Notes under the pieces: generated by a model
The model's input: only the letters and a program-made list of their open reading frames with translations
Database searches by the model: none
Told to the model about the DNA's origin: nothing
NCBI GenBank assembly: GCA_037501455.1
Contig: CM074858.1
Coordinates: 13,318,501 to 13,382,500, forward strand
Length of the DNA: 64,000 bases
Direction: 5' to 3'
DNA from: Lantana camara
Lineage: Eukaryota > Streptophyta > Magnoliopsida > Lamiales > Verbenaceae
Shown: one piece after another, positions 32,640 through 44,971 of the stretch
Layout: each line of letters starts with the position of its first letter
Numbering within the stretch: position 1 is the first letter of the stretch
Program-made: the position numbers and the translations under genes

Positions 32640-33780
32640 AAATTGGTACCCCTTTTTCTTTTTCCCCTACACATCTTCTTTTGAAATAGTAGTTTAAGTC
32701 CAAAATACTAATTTTCGAAATTGATGATGACTCATCTTTTGTATATCCTTCATCATTATTTTTTTTTTATTTGTATATTCTTCATTTTAATTGGTTCTTA
32801 ATATCTTCAGGATTCTTTTTATTTTATCTATTTATTTATGCTCAAATATTATACACTGCAAATTTTTTTATCGAACATTAAGGTTTTCTTCACATTTTAT
32901 TTTTCATAGATTAGCTTTAATATTAAGGTTTTGTTTACACTTGTTCAGTTGTTCTCCTGGACAATTTAAATAAATAGAAACTATGACTAAAATATGGAGA
33001 TAGATTTCTCCAATTTTAAAAATCTCACGAATTTAATATCATTTCGCCTAAAAGAGTTCCAATTTATCATTGTGTAATTCTTCAGAAAATTTACCAAAAA
33101 TGACAATACTGAAATTTAAAAGAACAGATACGAGAATTAGTTCACGTGATGACGGCCTCAAAAGTGAGGAGGTATATATATGTATATATATATATACATA
33201 TAATTTATAATTGAAAAGATGATCATTAAAACACTGTCGATGTTTCTTGTATTAGTATTTTAGTATATATGAATTATTGAGCTAACTATTTTATATTTTT
33301 CCTTCTCATAATATATTTTGTATGTTGAACTTGTATATATAGAAACAATAATTTAATGAAAGTTAACAATTTTCATAAATGTTCTATCGTAGTTAGTCCA
33401 AATGATTAATGAATTTATTTTCTAAGACAAGATTTCGGATGATTGTTAGTCCAAATGAAATGATTAATGAATTTATTTTCTAAGACAAGATTTTTTAATA
33501 TGCATGGTGATTGTTGATCGAACAATGCATATAAGTCAAATGTGTTGCAGTTTCAAAACATAAAAAAAGAAAAGGAATGAAATCTCAACACCTCAATTGC
33601 AAATGAAATGAAAAGAAATGCAAGATCCATTGCAATTTGTCAATCATTCTCAACACCTACTAACTTTAAATCATCACAAAGAAGCTAAATTTCTTGTTAG
33701 ATTACAAAGACAGTGAGATTCAATAGAATCTCTATCGTCAACTAGGAGACGTTATTTTAGTTACCGTACTCTCTCCACTC
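32640..33780. other. AT-rich DNA with small repeats, no gene seen
   Basis: It holds a (TA)n-rich microsatellite (33171-33205). A ~50-bp direct duplication TTAGTCCAAATGATTAATGAATTTATTTTCTAAGACAAGATTT-like occurs at ~33393 and ~33451. Short frames show no recognisable content. Confidence 0.5.
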
Positions 33781-33789
33781 TGCATCCCT

Positions 33790-34096
33790 TGGGTGAGCTC
33801 AATCCCAACAGCAATCTCTGAGAAATGGCCGTTTAAATGACCCACAAGTTTGATTTTTATTGATCATTGAGGTTAATTCAATGATTTTTTAATCAAAATT
33901 GGTGGCCACAACTGAAATCCTTCTACTCTACCGAAAGTGAAGGACGGCCATATTAATCTGGGAAAAAATTCACAAGTAAAGACTCAAACCTGCTTAATTT
34001 CCTGAACAGTACAATCTCCTGAAAAAGTTGCACTTCACTTGGGAGCACTTGTCTATGAGCTTTTCACCTTCCAATAACCTATCAGTGAAAATGTTG
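33790..34096 (-). pseudogene. RPW8-like relic, 3' part, broken by the 34.1-39.3 kb element
   Basis: Minus-strand reading shows LLEGEKLIDKCSQV near 34070-34035, an NxFFRRL-like stretch, and a degenerate EEKINEL/NLNDQ tail. Frameshifts and stops are present. Its 5' side continues at 39325-39400 beyond the inserted element. The sequence closely follows the relic at 1440-1720, which gives an empty site. Confidence 0.75.
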
Positions 34097-34914
34097 ATTG
34101 GACTTAGGGGTAGCAAATGGGTGGGTTGGTTTTGGGTTGGGCTCATGTGGGTCGGGTTGAAATGGTTTGGTTTCAAAATGGGTTGTATTGTAATGGGTTT
34201 TTAATAGTTTGGGTTTTAAATGGGTTTTGATGGTTTATTCATGGGTTCAATAATGGATTTTTTGTGGGTTTCTACTTAATCCAAATACTTAAATGTCCAA
34301 TATACCCTTCATTATTTTTTATTTTATTTTTTGATCAATTACCCTTCACTAATACATTTGACCAATTTTAAACCAGTTTGACCCAACTAACCTATTTACA
34401 ACTCATTTGTCATGTTTTGAACACGTTTGATCGTTTGGACAATTTTGGGTCCGTTTTTTTTGTTTCTCGATCTGTTTGACCAATTTTAAACTCGTTTGAC
34501 CTGTTTTGGACCCGTTTCACTCGTTTTTTGACTTGTTCGACCTATTTAAGCCACGTTTGCCCATTTTGGGCCCGTTTTACCCGTTTTTTGACCTGTTCGA
34601 CCTATTTTAAACTCTTTTGACCCGTTTCATCCGTTTTTAAACTTGTTCAACCTATTTATGACTCGTTTGGCCAGTTTTGGGTCTGTTTCACCAGTTTTTC
34701 GACTTGTTCGTCCTATTTTAAACTTGTTTGACCCATTTTGGATCTGTTTCATTCATTTTTTTTTTTGACTTATTCGACTTATTTACGACTCGTTTGGTCC
34801 GTTTTGGGCCCGTTTCATCCATTTTTCGACATGTTCATCCTATTTTAAACTCATTTGACTTGTTTTGGGTCTGTTTCACCCGTTTTTAATCTGTTTGACT
34901 TATTTTTCCTTTAA

Positions 34915-37900
34915 CCCATTTTGGGTCCAGTGGATCCAAAATGGATACAATGGATCCAAACGGATCGAATGGATCCAAAATGGGTAAAATAGATCCAAAT
35001 GGATCCAATTGATTCAAAATGGGTATAATAGATCCAATCGGGTAAAATAGACCAAACAAATCGAATGGACCCAAAATGGGTAAAATGGATCCAAATGAGT
35101 TGAATGGATGCAAACGGGTCAAATTGATCCAAAATGGGTATAATGAATCCAAATGGATAAATGGATCCAAACGGGTCGAATGGATCCAAAATGGGTAAAA
35201 TAGATTCAAAAGGATCCAATGGATTCAAAATGGGTATAATATATCCAAATGGATAAAATGGATCCAAAATTGATAAAATGGATCAAAATAGGTCGAATGG
35301 ATCCAAATTGGATAAAATGGATCCAAACAGATCGAATAGATCCAAAATGGCTAAAACAGATCCAAACGGATCGAATGGATCCAAATTGGATAAAATGGAT
35401 CCAAACGAATAAAATAGATAAAATGGATCCAAACGGATGGAATATATCGAAAATGGATAAAATAGATCCAAACGGGTCGAATGGATCCAAAATGGGTAAA
35501 ATAGATCCAAACGGGTCCAATGGATTTAAAATGGGTATAATAGATCTAAACGGGTAAAATGGATTCAAAATGGGTATATCAGATCCAAACGGGTAAAATG
35601 GATCCAAATGGATCCAAACGGGTCGAATGAATCCAAATTGGATAAAATGAATCCGAACGGGTAAAATGGATCTAAAATGGATACAAACGGATGGAATGGA
35701 TCCAAAATAGATAAAATAGATCTAAACGGGTCGAATGGATCCAAAATGGATAAAATATATCCAAACGGGTTCAATGAATTCAAAATGGGTATAATAGATC
35801 CAAACGGATAAAATGGATCCAAACGGATCGAATGGATCCAAACTGGTCGAATGGATCCGAACGGGTAAAATGGATCTAAAATGGATTCAAACGGATGGAA
35901 TGGATCCAAAATGGATAAAATAGATCCAAACGGGTCGAATGGATCCAAAATGGGTAAAATAGATCCAAACGAGTCCAATGGATTCAAAATGGATATAATA
36001 GATCCAACCGGGTAAAATAGACCAAACAAATGGAATGGACCCAAAATGGGTAAAATGGATCCAAATGAGTTGAATGGATGCAAACGGGTCAAATTGATCC
36101 AAAATGGGTATAATGAATCCAAATGGATAAATGGATCCAAACGGGTCGAATGGTTCCAAAATGGGTAAAAATAGATTCAAAAGGATCCAATGGATTCAAA
36201 ATGGGTATAATATATCCAAATGGATAAAATGGATCCAAACGGATCGAATGGATCCAAAATTGATAAAATGGATAAAAATAGGTCGAATGGATCCAAATTG
36301 GATAAAATGGATCCAAACGGATCGAATAGATCCAAAATGGCTAAAACAGATCCAAACGGATCGAATGTATCCAAATTGGATAAAATAGATCCAAACGAAT
36401 AAAATAGATGAAATGGATCCAAACGGATGGAATAGATTGAAAATGGATAAAATAGATCCAAACGGGTCGAATGGATCCAAAATGGGTAAAATAGATCCAA
36501 ACGGGTCCAATGGATTCAAAATGGGTATAATAGATCTAAACGGGTAAAATGGATTCAAAATGGGTATATCAGATCCAAACGGGTAAAATGGATCCAAACG
36601 GATCGAATGAATCTAAATTGGATAAAATAAATCCGAACGAGTAAAATGGATCTAAAATGGATACAAACGGATGGAATGGATCCAAAATAGATAAAATAGA
36701 TCTAAACGGGTCGAATGGATCCAAAATGGATAAAATATATCCAAACGGGTCCAATGAATTCAAAATGGGTATAATAGATCCAAATGGATAAAATGGATCC
36801 AAACGGATAAAATGAATCCAAAATGGATCCAAACGGGTCGAATAGATCCGAACGGGTAAAATGGATCTAAAATGGATTCAAACGGATGGAATGGATCCAA
36901 AATGGATAAAATAGATCCAAACGGGTCGAATGGATCCAAAATGGGTAAAATAGATCCAAATGGATTCAAAATGGGTATAATAGATCCAACCGGGTAAAAT
37001 AGACCAAACAAATCGAATGGACCCAAAATGGGTAAAATGGATCCAAATGAGTTGAATGGATGCAAACGGGTCAAATTAATCCAAAATGGGTATAATGAAT
37101 CCAATTGGATAAATGGATCCAAACGGGTCGAATGGATCCAAAATGGGTAAAATAGATTCAAAAGGATCCAATGTATTCAAAATGGGTATAATATATCCAA
37201 ATGGATAAAATGGATCCAAACGGATATAATGGATCCAAAATTGATAAAATGGATCAAAATAGGTCGAATGGATCAAAATTGGATAACATGGATCGAATAG
37301 ATCCAAAATGACTAAAACAGATCCAAACTGATCGAAGGGATCCAAATTGGATAAAATGGATCCAAACGAATAAAATAGATAAAATGGATCCAAACGGATG
37401 GAATAGATCGAAAATGGATAAAATAGATCCAAACGGGTCGAATGGATCCAAAATGGGTAAAATAGATCCAAACGGGTCCAATGGATTCAAAATGGGATAT
37501 CAGATCCAAACGGGTAAAATGGATCAAATGGATCCAAACGGGTCGAATGAATCCAAATTGGATAAAATACATCCGAACGGGTAAAATGGATCTAAAATGG
37601 ATACAAACGGATGGAATGGATCCAAAATAGATAAAATAGATCTAAACGGGTCGAATGGATCAAAAATGGGTAAAATATATCCAAACGGGTCTAATGGATT
37701 CAAAATGGGTATAACAGATCCAAACGGATAAAATGGATCCAAACGGATCGAATGAATCCAAAATGAATAAAATGGATCCAAACGGGTCGAATGGATCCAA
37801 AATGGGTCGAATGGATTCGAACGGGTAAAATGGATCTAAAATGGATTTAAACGGATGGAATGGATCCAAAATGGATAAAATAGATCCAAACGGGTCGAAT

Positions 37901-38100
37901 GGATCCAAAATGGGTAAAATAGATCCAAACTGGTCCAATGGATTCAAAATGGGTATAATAGATCTAAACGGGTAAAATGGATCCAAAATGGATTCAAATG
38001 GATCGAATGGATCCATAATGGATAAAATGGATCCAAACGGATCGAATGGATCCAAATTGGATAAAATAGATCCAAACGAGTCCAATGGATCCAAAAAGGT
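34915..38100. repeat. ~20-bp minisatellite with ~0.97-0.99-kb higher-order repeat
   Basis: The basic unit alternates GGATCCAAAATGGGTAAAAT and (A/G)GATCCAAACGGGTCGAAT-like 19-20-bp forms. A distinctive block (AATAGACCAAACAAATCGAATGG) recurs at ~35046, ~36015 and ~36998, giving a higher-order period near 970-985 bp and about three copies. Because units are ~20 bp and poor in stop codons, long frames are open on both strands with DPFDPFGSI-like or DPNGSNGSKM-like repetitive translations. I treat these as artefacts. Confidence 0.88.
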
Positions 38101-38879
38101 AATATAAATTCAAACATTTTAAATTGGTCCAAAATGAATAAAATTTATCCAAATAGGTCGAACATGTTGAAAAACGGGTGAAACGAGGCTAAATCGATCG
38201 AACGAGTTGTAAATGGGTCGAACAGGTTGAAAAATGAGTGAAACGGATCCAAAATAGGTCAAATGAGTCATAAATAGGTCAAAAATGGGTAAAACGGGTC
38301 GAAAATGGGTCAAACGAGTCTGAAATAGATTGAACAAGTTGAAAAATGGGTTAAACGGGCCCAAAATGAGTCTAAAATTGATTATACAGGTCGAAAAGGG
38401 GGTGAAACAGGCCTAAATAAGTCGAACGAGTTAAAAATAGGTCGAACAGGTCAAAAAACGAGTGAAACGAACCAAAAATGGGTCAAACGATTCATAAATT
38501 GGTTGAAAATGGGTGAAACGGGCCCAAAACGGGTCAAACAGGTTTGAAATAGATCGAATAGGTTAAAAAATGGGTGAAATGAGCCCAATACGGGTCAAAT
38601 AAATCCAAAATAAGTCAATCATGTCAAAAAAATGGGTAAAAAGAGTGCAAAACAGGTCAGACGAGTCCAATATAGGTTGAAAATGTTGAAAAACGGGTGA
38701 AACGGGACTAAAATGGGTCAAACGAGTCCAAAGTAGATCGAATGGGTCGAAAAATCGGTGAAACGGGTTCAAAACGGGCCAAACGAGTCTAAAATAGACC
38801 AAACAGGTTGAAAAACGGGTAAAATTGATCCAAAATGGGTCAAACGGATCTAAAATAGATAGAACATGTTGAAAAATAG

Positions 38880-39040
38880 GTCAAATCGTGTTTGTGTGTG
38901 AAAATATGTGTAAAATTATGTTAGTGTGTGTAAATATGTGTAAAAAAATGTGTTAGTGTGTGAAAATGTATGTAAAATTGTGTTAGTGTGTGAAAATGTG
39001 TGTTAGTGTGTGTAAAAAATATGTAATTAATAATTAATTA
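38880..39040. repeat. TGTGTGAAAATG microsatellite-like tract
   Basis: Imperfect tandem repeats of (GTTAGTGTGTGAAAATGTGTGTAAAATT) inside the right arm of the hAT-like element, without an equal counterpart in the left arm. Confidence 0.75.
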
Positions 39041-39324
39041 ATTATATATAAATAATGTTAGATAAATATAATATTTAATTTATGTGAAGGGTAAAATAAT
39101 TCTAAAATATTAAAATTACATAATTGAGTTTAAACCATTACAAACCCAATTCAAAACCAATATCAACCCAATCCAACCCATAAAGAACTCAATTCTCTCT
39201 TAGCCCATTATTAGCCCAACCCAAACCAACCCAATTCAAATTTCACCAAGACCAAACCAACCCAACCCCCTTAAAATGAGTTGGACCCATTGGGTTCAAC
39301 CCATTTTGCCACCCCTATTGGACT

Positions 39325-39465
39325 GAACCTGATCAATTCTCTGAAGTATGAGACCAACTATGAAATCAGACTTCAAACTATGAGATCATTAGTGACGAAT
39401 TGATAAGAAAAAGTTATATAATTAGAATTCTAAGTCCACCGTCAAGCCACCGAAAGGGGACACAT
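39325..39465. other. Right flank of the hAT-like insertion, RPW8-related
   Basis: Read on the minus strand, GATTTCATAGTTGGTCTCAT and TTCAGTCC match 1380-1450 next to the first RPW8 relic. This confirms that the DNA on both sides of the 5.2-kb element was once contiguous. Confidence 0.75.
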
Positions 39466-41035
39466 TGGGTGTGACATATACCTCATCGTATAACCACTCC
39501 TGTAAGAAAACGATACACTTTTTAAATTGCATATATTACCATGATCTGGAGATACTTGTTCATGAACATTGAGAAACGAAATGTACAATCATTTTACTGT
39601 TCAAAGTAGTAACATATAAGGTTACTTACATCTACACCCCTCGAAAGTTTGGGTTAATATAGCAACTTACCCTGAGGTTTGGATAATTACATACAAACCA
39701 CCTCAACTTAACTCAAGCTTCACAATTCACAGAAATGACAAACTACCCATTATACACTTATCAAAACCCTTGCTAAGTGGGGAAAGAAATGAAAATTTTC
39801 TTTTAATAGGTTGTAAACTTCTGGACTCTGGTGCATGTAACCAAATCTATATTTTCAATCATTTACTAACAAGAAGCCTAATGTACCTGTCATGACAAAC
39901 TAAATGACCAATCCATCTGACAGAAACAAGTAATGCTCTTTTTCTTGTGGTTCAACTCTAAAACAATATTGAAACTAGTTGCGAATTTCCAATATTCATA
40001 TTTGCGTGGCCTTCGACAGTAAAGAAAGAGTATTACCTGTCAACCGGATTTCTAGCAGGGGATCAGCTCCTTTGTACCTGATATATAAAATTATGACACG
40101 AGAATACCTATTTTCTGATTCATGCAGCCTAAGTTAGTTTGTCCATTTATTCACAACAGACCTTAAACAGAGAAACATGGTAATTACTACTTATACAGCA
40201 GTCACGATTTCCAGGATATAGAGCATACCTGGATATTGTTTCTGGAAGTGAAGGGAGATTAGTGAAAGTTCGACTTGGGCAAATTGTCATGCAATTGATT
40301 TTTGCATAAAGGAAGGTATGATGAAAATTGTAACAATAATTTCATATGCAGGTACTCAACCTTCGGAATTATTACACCGGCTTGCATTCTTCTCCTGCAA
40401 TCAGGAGAGTTCAAAAGTTAAGTCCACATTTTAATCACAACAGTAGCAAAATGCATGATAAGCACTCCACTAATAATCATAAGAGAATTGTATGTTAATA
40501 CAGACTTATCAATCACCTGCCATGCATTTCATAAGCTCATATCATCTTAACCTCACAATTGAAAAGTCACAAATTAGTTTAATAACAGGCATGGGCCAAA
40601 ACTAAGATCTATGTGACAAATCTGAGTGCAAGAACAAAGTTTTTAAGATTCCACACATCTCAACAACTTCAGTTTATGTGTCGCGTCACCAAACTGAAAA
40701 CAGAGATCAAGAAGCAATCACACTTTTGTTAGGGATTGTGCAGTATAGTTAAGAGACCCTCTTTACGCCCGTCTCTGAAGAAAAAGTTCTAGTGCTATAT
40801 TGGGGTTACTAGGTTCCCTTGAAAACGTGGCAATTGAATGCAATTGACAGTTGGAGTTAAAAGGATATTAACACAGTCAATTTCAGGACAAGAGATTTCA
40901 GTTAATATGCACAGTGGTTATTGTGCATTGATAGCACATATATTCCAAAATTCGAACTACAATTCTATGAACTCGGCTGCTTGAGCAATACCGTAACACA
41001 ATCAAGAGACAATATCAGTATCCTTTCAGAAATGA
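39465..41035. repeat. RPW8-flanking duplicated module, copy C
   Basis: Collinear with 13190-14665 (copy B) and, in its first part, with 10200-10565 (copy A). The two splice-bounded short segments described for copy B are present with the same lengths (40037-40077 and 40229-40241). Homology stops shortly before 41064, where a copia LTR begins. Confidence 0.7.
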
Positions 41036-41063
41036 AGACCAGAAATCAAGAGAACACCTCTGA

Positions 41064-42160
41064 TATTGGCCAAAAAATTGACTAAATACCAACATGATTT
41101 ATATTGGGGAAATTGGGATTCAATCAAGCGGTAAAATGAAATTAACCAGAAAAATGATATTAAATATAAACAATGAAACGGAGTAATAAATAATTACAGT
41201 AATGAGATAATGATAAAATATGCAGTGGTGATAGTCTTCTGATTTTCTGGATTCGGCCTTCAATCGTACAAGTGACCATTCAATAATAGTTCTGGAAAAT
41301 ATTCTAAAACAACCACGACAAGTGATGATCTAGTAAGAATATGGGAGGAAATAATAGAAAATGCTGGAGAGAAGTTGCAGTTGCTTGGGGCTCTTCTGCA
41401 GAGATAATCTTTGAGAGTATGAGATCCGTAGGGTTTTCTGTGAATTACGTTGAGTGAATCTGACTTCTTCTCTCTCTCCTCCCCTTTTTATCTCTCCCAA
41501 AAGTTGGTTGTAGTTTTCCTCAAAATTTAGGCACGTGGGGGACTCTTTCAAATTTCAAATCTTCAGCACGTTTCCATGTTGACTTTTCTTTCCCTCTTCT
41601 TCTCAACTTCTCTTCCTCCTTCTGACGTAATTAACTTCCAATATTCTCTAATTAACTAAATCTAATAATGTGGCAAATATGACCCACATCATCATTCCCC
41701 CCTACTCTTACAGTCGAACAGTGTGGACGACTGTGAGAGTAGTGAAATCTCGGAGAACAACTCTGGATGTTGGATGTCTTAAACCAGTTGGCCTTCCTTT
41801 CTGGATACGGTGATTGCCTCGTTAAAAACCTCACTTGGGAAACCGCGTGAGAAAAACCCTCATGAGTAAAAAGAGGACAACCATTGCGTCCCATACCCAA
41901 GGCATACTTGAGGTTTTGCTTCTTGTAATAGACTTGACGTCCTGTTTCTTGAGGTCCTCCTAACTTTCAGCTTAATATCTTTGTCCCTCCAGCTCATGGT
42001 TCCTTTCAGCTTTTCTTTCCTTTCAGCTTTTTTGTCCCGCCAGCTCAACCATAAATATTATAAATATTTCGTCTTCTCCAAATTTTGGCGGGAATACGTT
42101 CCTGCAACATATTTTCTCAAGATATGATCATATCTTAACTTCTGGAGATAATCACCCAAC
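41064..42160 (-). mobile_element. 3'-terminal fragment of a Ty1/copia-type element
   Basis: Read on the minus strand there is a purine tract AGAGTAGGGGGGAA (~41708-41695), then an LTR starting TGATGATGTGGG at 41694 and ending GGCCAATATCA at 41064 (631 bp). Inside the LTR lies a TATA-like GATAAAAAGG near 41490. Upstream of the tract is non-coding 3' sequence with TTTTTAACGAGGC and GGGTTTTTCTCACGCGG, which I associate with copia 3' regions. No coding part or second LTR is seen. The outer boundary on the right is uncertain. Confidence 0.45.
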
Positions 42161-43833
42161 ATTCTCAGAGTAACTGATCGCAGAAATTATATCGATTGTT
42201 AATATAAATGAAATAATTCTAAACAAACCTATAATTACAAAGATAATTGCCAAAGATTATCAAAATAATTTGCTTAGATCGAGTAGATAACTGAAAATCA
42301 TCAAGATAATTTCTACGCTTATCCATTAACTCAAGATTTATCATATGATAAATAATTTCATTAAAAGATATGGAAAGGGAGAAGATGTCACCGGGAATTG
42401 GAGAACTCATATAAGATTTCTTGTCTCGGCATAATTCAAAAGTCAGTATCTCTTTCTTCCTTGCCACAAAGTTCCTGGCTTCCTGCTCTTCTCTCCTAGG
42501 TAAGCAACGAGAGCTTTTCTGCCTCTTCCTCGTCATTTGCCGTCGCTGCTCGCGGTACGCCACCACCACACCGCTGCTGCATCACCTCCCTTCTCCTCTA
42601 TTTTCTTTCCTTTTTCTATCGTTCTTCTTTTTTCTTTTTTTAACAAAAAAGAGATAATAGAACTTCTCATTCGTTTCATAGATCTGAGCCTCCATTGTTG
42701 CTGAGATCACCGTACCGGGGATTCTCACTGCCGTTCCGCCGCTGTCCGCCGCTGCGCAAGTAAGGTGTTGAGCAATTCTTCTATTTTTTCCTCGTTCTTT
42801 GTTGATTTTCTTTTTTTTCTTAGAGAATCATGGTGTAAGGTTGTAGATCTGAGCTTTTTCCTCGTGTCCTTACAGTGCCGCCACTATTCCACCACAGCGC
42901 CACCGTTCACCACTGCGAAACCGCTGTAGGCAAGGGTTTTCCGCCCTCTTCTTGCTTTCTTCCTTTTTCCCTTTTTATTTCTGCATTCAAGGCGCAGATC
43001 TGAGGAGTGGGGGCCTTGGTGACGGAGCTAACTATGTCCGACCACCGCGGGTAAAGGTCGCCGGCGCCTCTTGCGGCCATGCCTGGCCGCGGCGCTTCAC
43101 GAGCCACCTGGATTTTTTTTTTATTTCCCTGCGAATCAAGATGTTGAAAAGTTTGATCCTTTGCTTGTAGATCTGGACCGACAAACGGTTCGCCGTTAGT
43201 TGTTTCAGTCGCCATTACCTCCATTAACTAGAACGTTGCCTCCGATAAGCATTTTGTGGTTATTGCATTTCGGGATAGATTGAATTCGCTGATATGTGTT
43301 AGATATGCTTTATATTGTAAAGAAATTGACTCTCCGATTCCCTGTTGATTTGTTGGCATGTTCATGTGTTGCTCGTTGCTGAATTGGTGGGTTGAATTAG
43401 TGGGATTCGTGTGCTCACAGCATATCCCAGATCTTTGAAGGTGAAGATTGCAATTTTTCCCTTGTATTTTCCATTCGTGTAAAATGAATTTGCTGGCGTG
43501 GTTGTAATGAAGACAATTGATTGTCTTTTTCTTGTATCGAATGCTGAAATTAACTCTTTGTAATGAAAGTATGTTGAAAACAACTTTTATGATGCATGTC
43601 TTGTTGGGTTGTTGTCGGGAAAATTGTCTCATTCTCTTTATCTCGTTCTAGGAAATTACATTTGCATCCCCTCCTTTTATTTCTTTATTCATAGCCGTTG
43701 TTGACCATGTGTTATGGGATATTGCTATTCGCCACGTGTGTAACATGCTCTCTTTTTCTGCTTTGTTTTCTTGCTCGTATTTTTTCTTCTTCTTTTTCTT
43801 CCTTGCTGCTGAGGGAATTACAGGCCTTCAGGT
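42160..43833. other. C+T-rich, GC-patched region; possible LTR or leader of the Tat-like element
   Basis: It holds several AGATCTGAG(C/G) boxes (~42680, 42846, 42996) each next to GC-rich CCGCC/CCACC patches and T-rich tracts, giving a loosely repeated look. It directly precedes the plus-strand accessory ORF. By position it could be the 3' LTR region of the minus-strand Tat-like element, but no partner LTR lies in the window to prove it. Frames here show no domain. Confidence 0.35.
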
Positions 43834-44591
43834 ATGGACTTCCAGGATGAAGAGATGGGAGAGTACCCTATAGCCTGCCCGGCACCCCTTCTGCTCATGG
43901 GCCCTCCTGGTCCCTCAGATGCTGTTCCTGACCCTTCTGCTGACCCGACAGCTGTCAGTGATCCTCCTGATCGTCCCGATAATCCGACAGCTACTGGCGG
44001 TTTTCCTGACCTGCCCGTTGATCCGACAGCTGCTGGTGGTTTTCATGACCTGCCAGCTGATCTTCCAGTGGTGCTGATGTCGAGGTTGACCCCGATGATA
44101 CAGCGGATTCAGATCCGGGGGATGGGTTAGAGTATGACTATGAACCTTCTAATATGACTGAGGATGAGCTGCAGGAAGTGATTGCTAGGATGAACCACCC
44201 TATTGGTTGGGAAGCTTACCTTCCAGGTCCCGATGACAGGCCCAATACTCCTCCTGCTGGATCAGCTTGTTTCTTTACCGCGCAGGTTGATGCTGGGTTG
44301 TGCTTTCCCATTACCCCATTTTTAGCTAGAGTGTCTGCGACTCTTCGCTTACACTTGGGTCAGCTATGTCCCAATGTTATGACCTTGCTGCTTGGTTATG
44401 CTGTGCTTACGGGGTACTTGAAGGAACCGGCTCGGGCACTGGATTTCCGTGATAACTTCTATATACGGGTAAACAAGTACGAATTCTGCTATATCACCCC
44501 TCGAGGGAAGCCCGCCTTCTTACAGGTGCCCGAGTCCCTGAGGTGCTGGGATACTTTATATTTCTCCGTACGTCCTTCAGCTGAGGGATAG
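43834..44591 (+). pseudogene. Tat-element accessory ORF, N-terminal part (putative gypsy-type transposon family)
   Basis: It starts MDFQDEEMGEYP after an AG acceptor-like site. The first ~80 residues are proline/aspartate-rich with a repeated 'DPTA(A/T)GGF' unit. A one-base shift near 44060-44080 moves into the frame that carries the conserved domain: 'CFPITPFLARVSATLRLHLGQL' region, LLGYAVLTGYL, 'YIRVNKYEFCYI', ending WDTLYFSVRP. This matches the plant family annotated as putative gypsy type transposon (Pfam PF04195 from memory). In Tat-lineage elements such an ORF lies between pol and the 3' LTR, antisense to pol, which is the arrangement here. Its function is unknown. Confidence 0.7.
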
Positions 44592-44971
44592 GGTAGACGC
44601 CTATACATCATGTGGCGATCCCGTTCCTCCCTTGTATCCCGGACTCAGAAGACAAACATCCCTCAGGACTCTGCAGACCCCAAGAAAAGACTGTAGCGAT
44701 ACCTATGCCCGGCCATTGAGCTCTTCTCCACTCAGCTCCTTTCACACTTCCGCCTGATCCCCCTAGCGCGTGGCTCTCTCAAGGCCACTTGGTATCTTGT
44801 TGATTTTGTGTTGTTGTTTGTCTTTTATATAGTTCCGTCTGCTTTATGTGATAATTTGCATCATACATCTCCTGTTTTTTCCTCATATTTGACTTTCCTT
44901 TATTTTACAGACAATATAATGAGGATGTATCGCATGCGTAATCGTCCTCCTCCTGTTCAAGCTGAAGGAAG

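Larger units (their letters stand above)
34105..39316. mobile_element. 5.2-kb non-autonomous hAT-like element with inverted arms and minisatellite core
   Basis: Left end TAGGGGTAGCAAATGGGT; right end ACCCATTTTGCCACCCCT. Both match the TAGGGGTGGCAAA ends of a plant hAT group. An exact 8-bp duplication ATTGGACT flanks it (34097-34104 and 39317-39324). Subterminal ~200 bp are GGGTTGG/CCAACCC-rich and mirror each other. Next come arms of ~0.6-0.8 kb (34345-34910 with TTTGACCCGTTTT units; 38110-38885 with the complementary AAAACGGGTCAAA units). The core (34920-38100) is a tandem array of ~20-bp units. No transposase frame exists, so mobility would need a hAT transposase from elsewhere. The paralogue near 1447-1454 supplies the unoccupied site. 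Confidence 0.85.

Noticed and set aside
32437..32703. 88-codon minus-strand Ser/Pro-rich frame
   Set aside because: Low complexity, antisense to the likely 3' region of the coiled-coil gene; no support.
34915..38100. CRISPR-like array
   Set aside because: Repeats of ~20 bp are head to tail without unique spacers, in eukaryotic DNA, with no cas genes.
34886..38802. Many 60-190-codon frames on both strands (DPFDPFGSI-, DPNGSNGSKM-like)
   Set aside because: They are translations of a ~20-bp tandem repeat inside a transposable element. They occur on both strands and in overlapping frames with no domain, so I do not call genes.
42907..43224. 105-codon minus-strand frame
   Set aside because: Low-complexity translation opposite a GC-rich leader; no domain and no start context.
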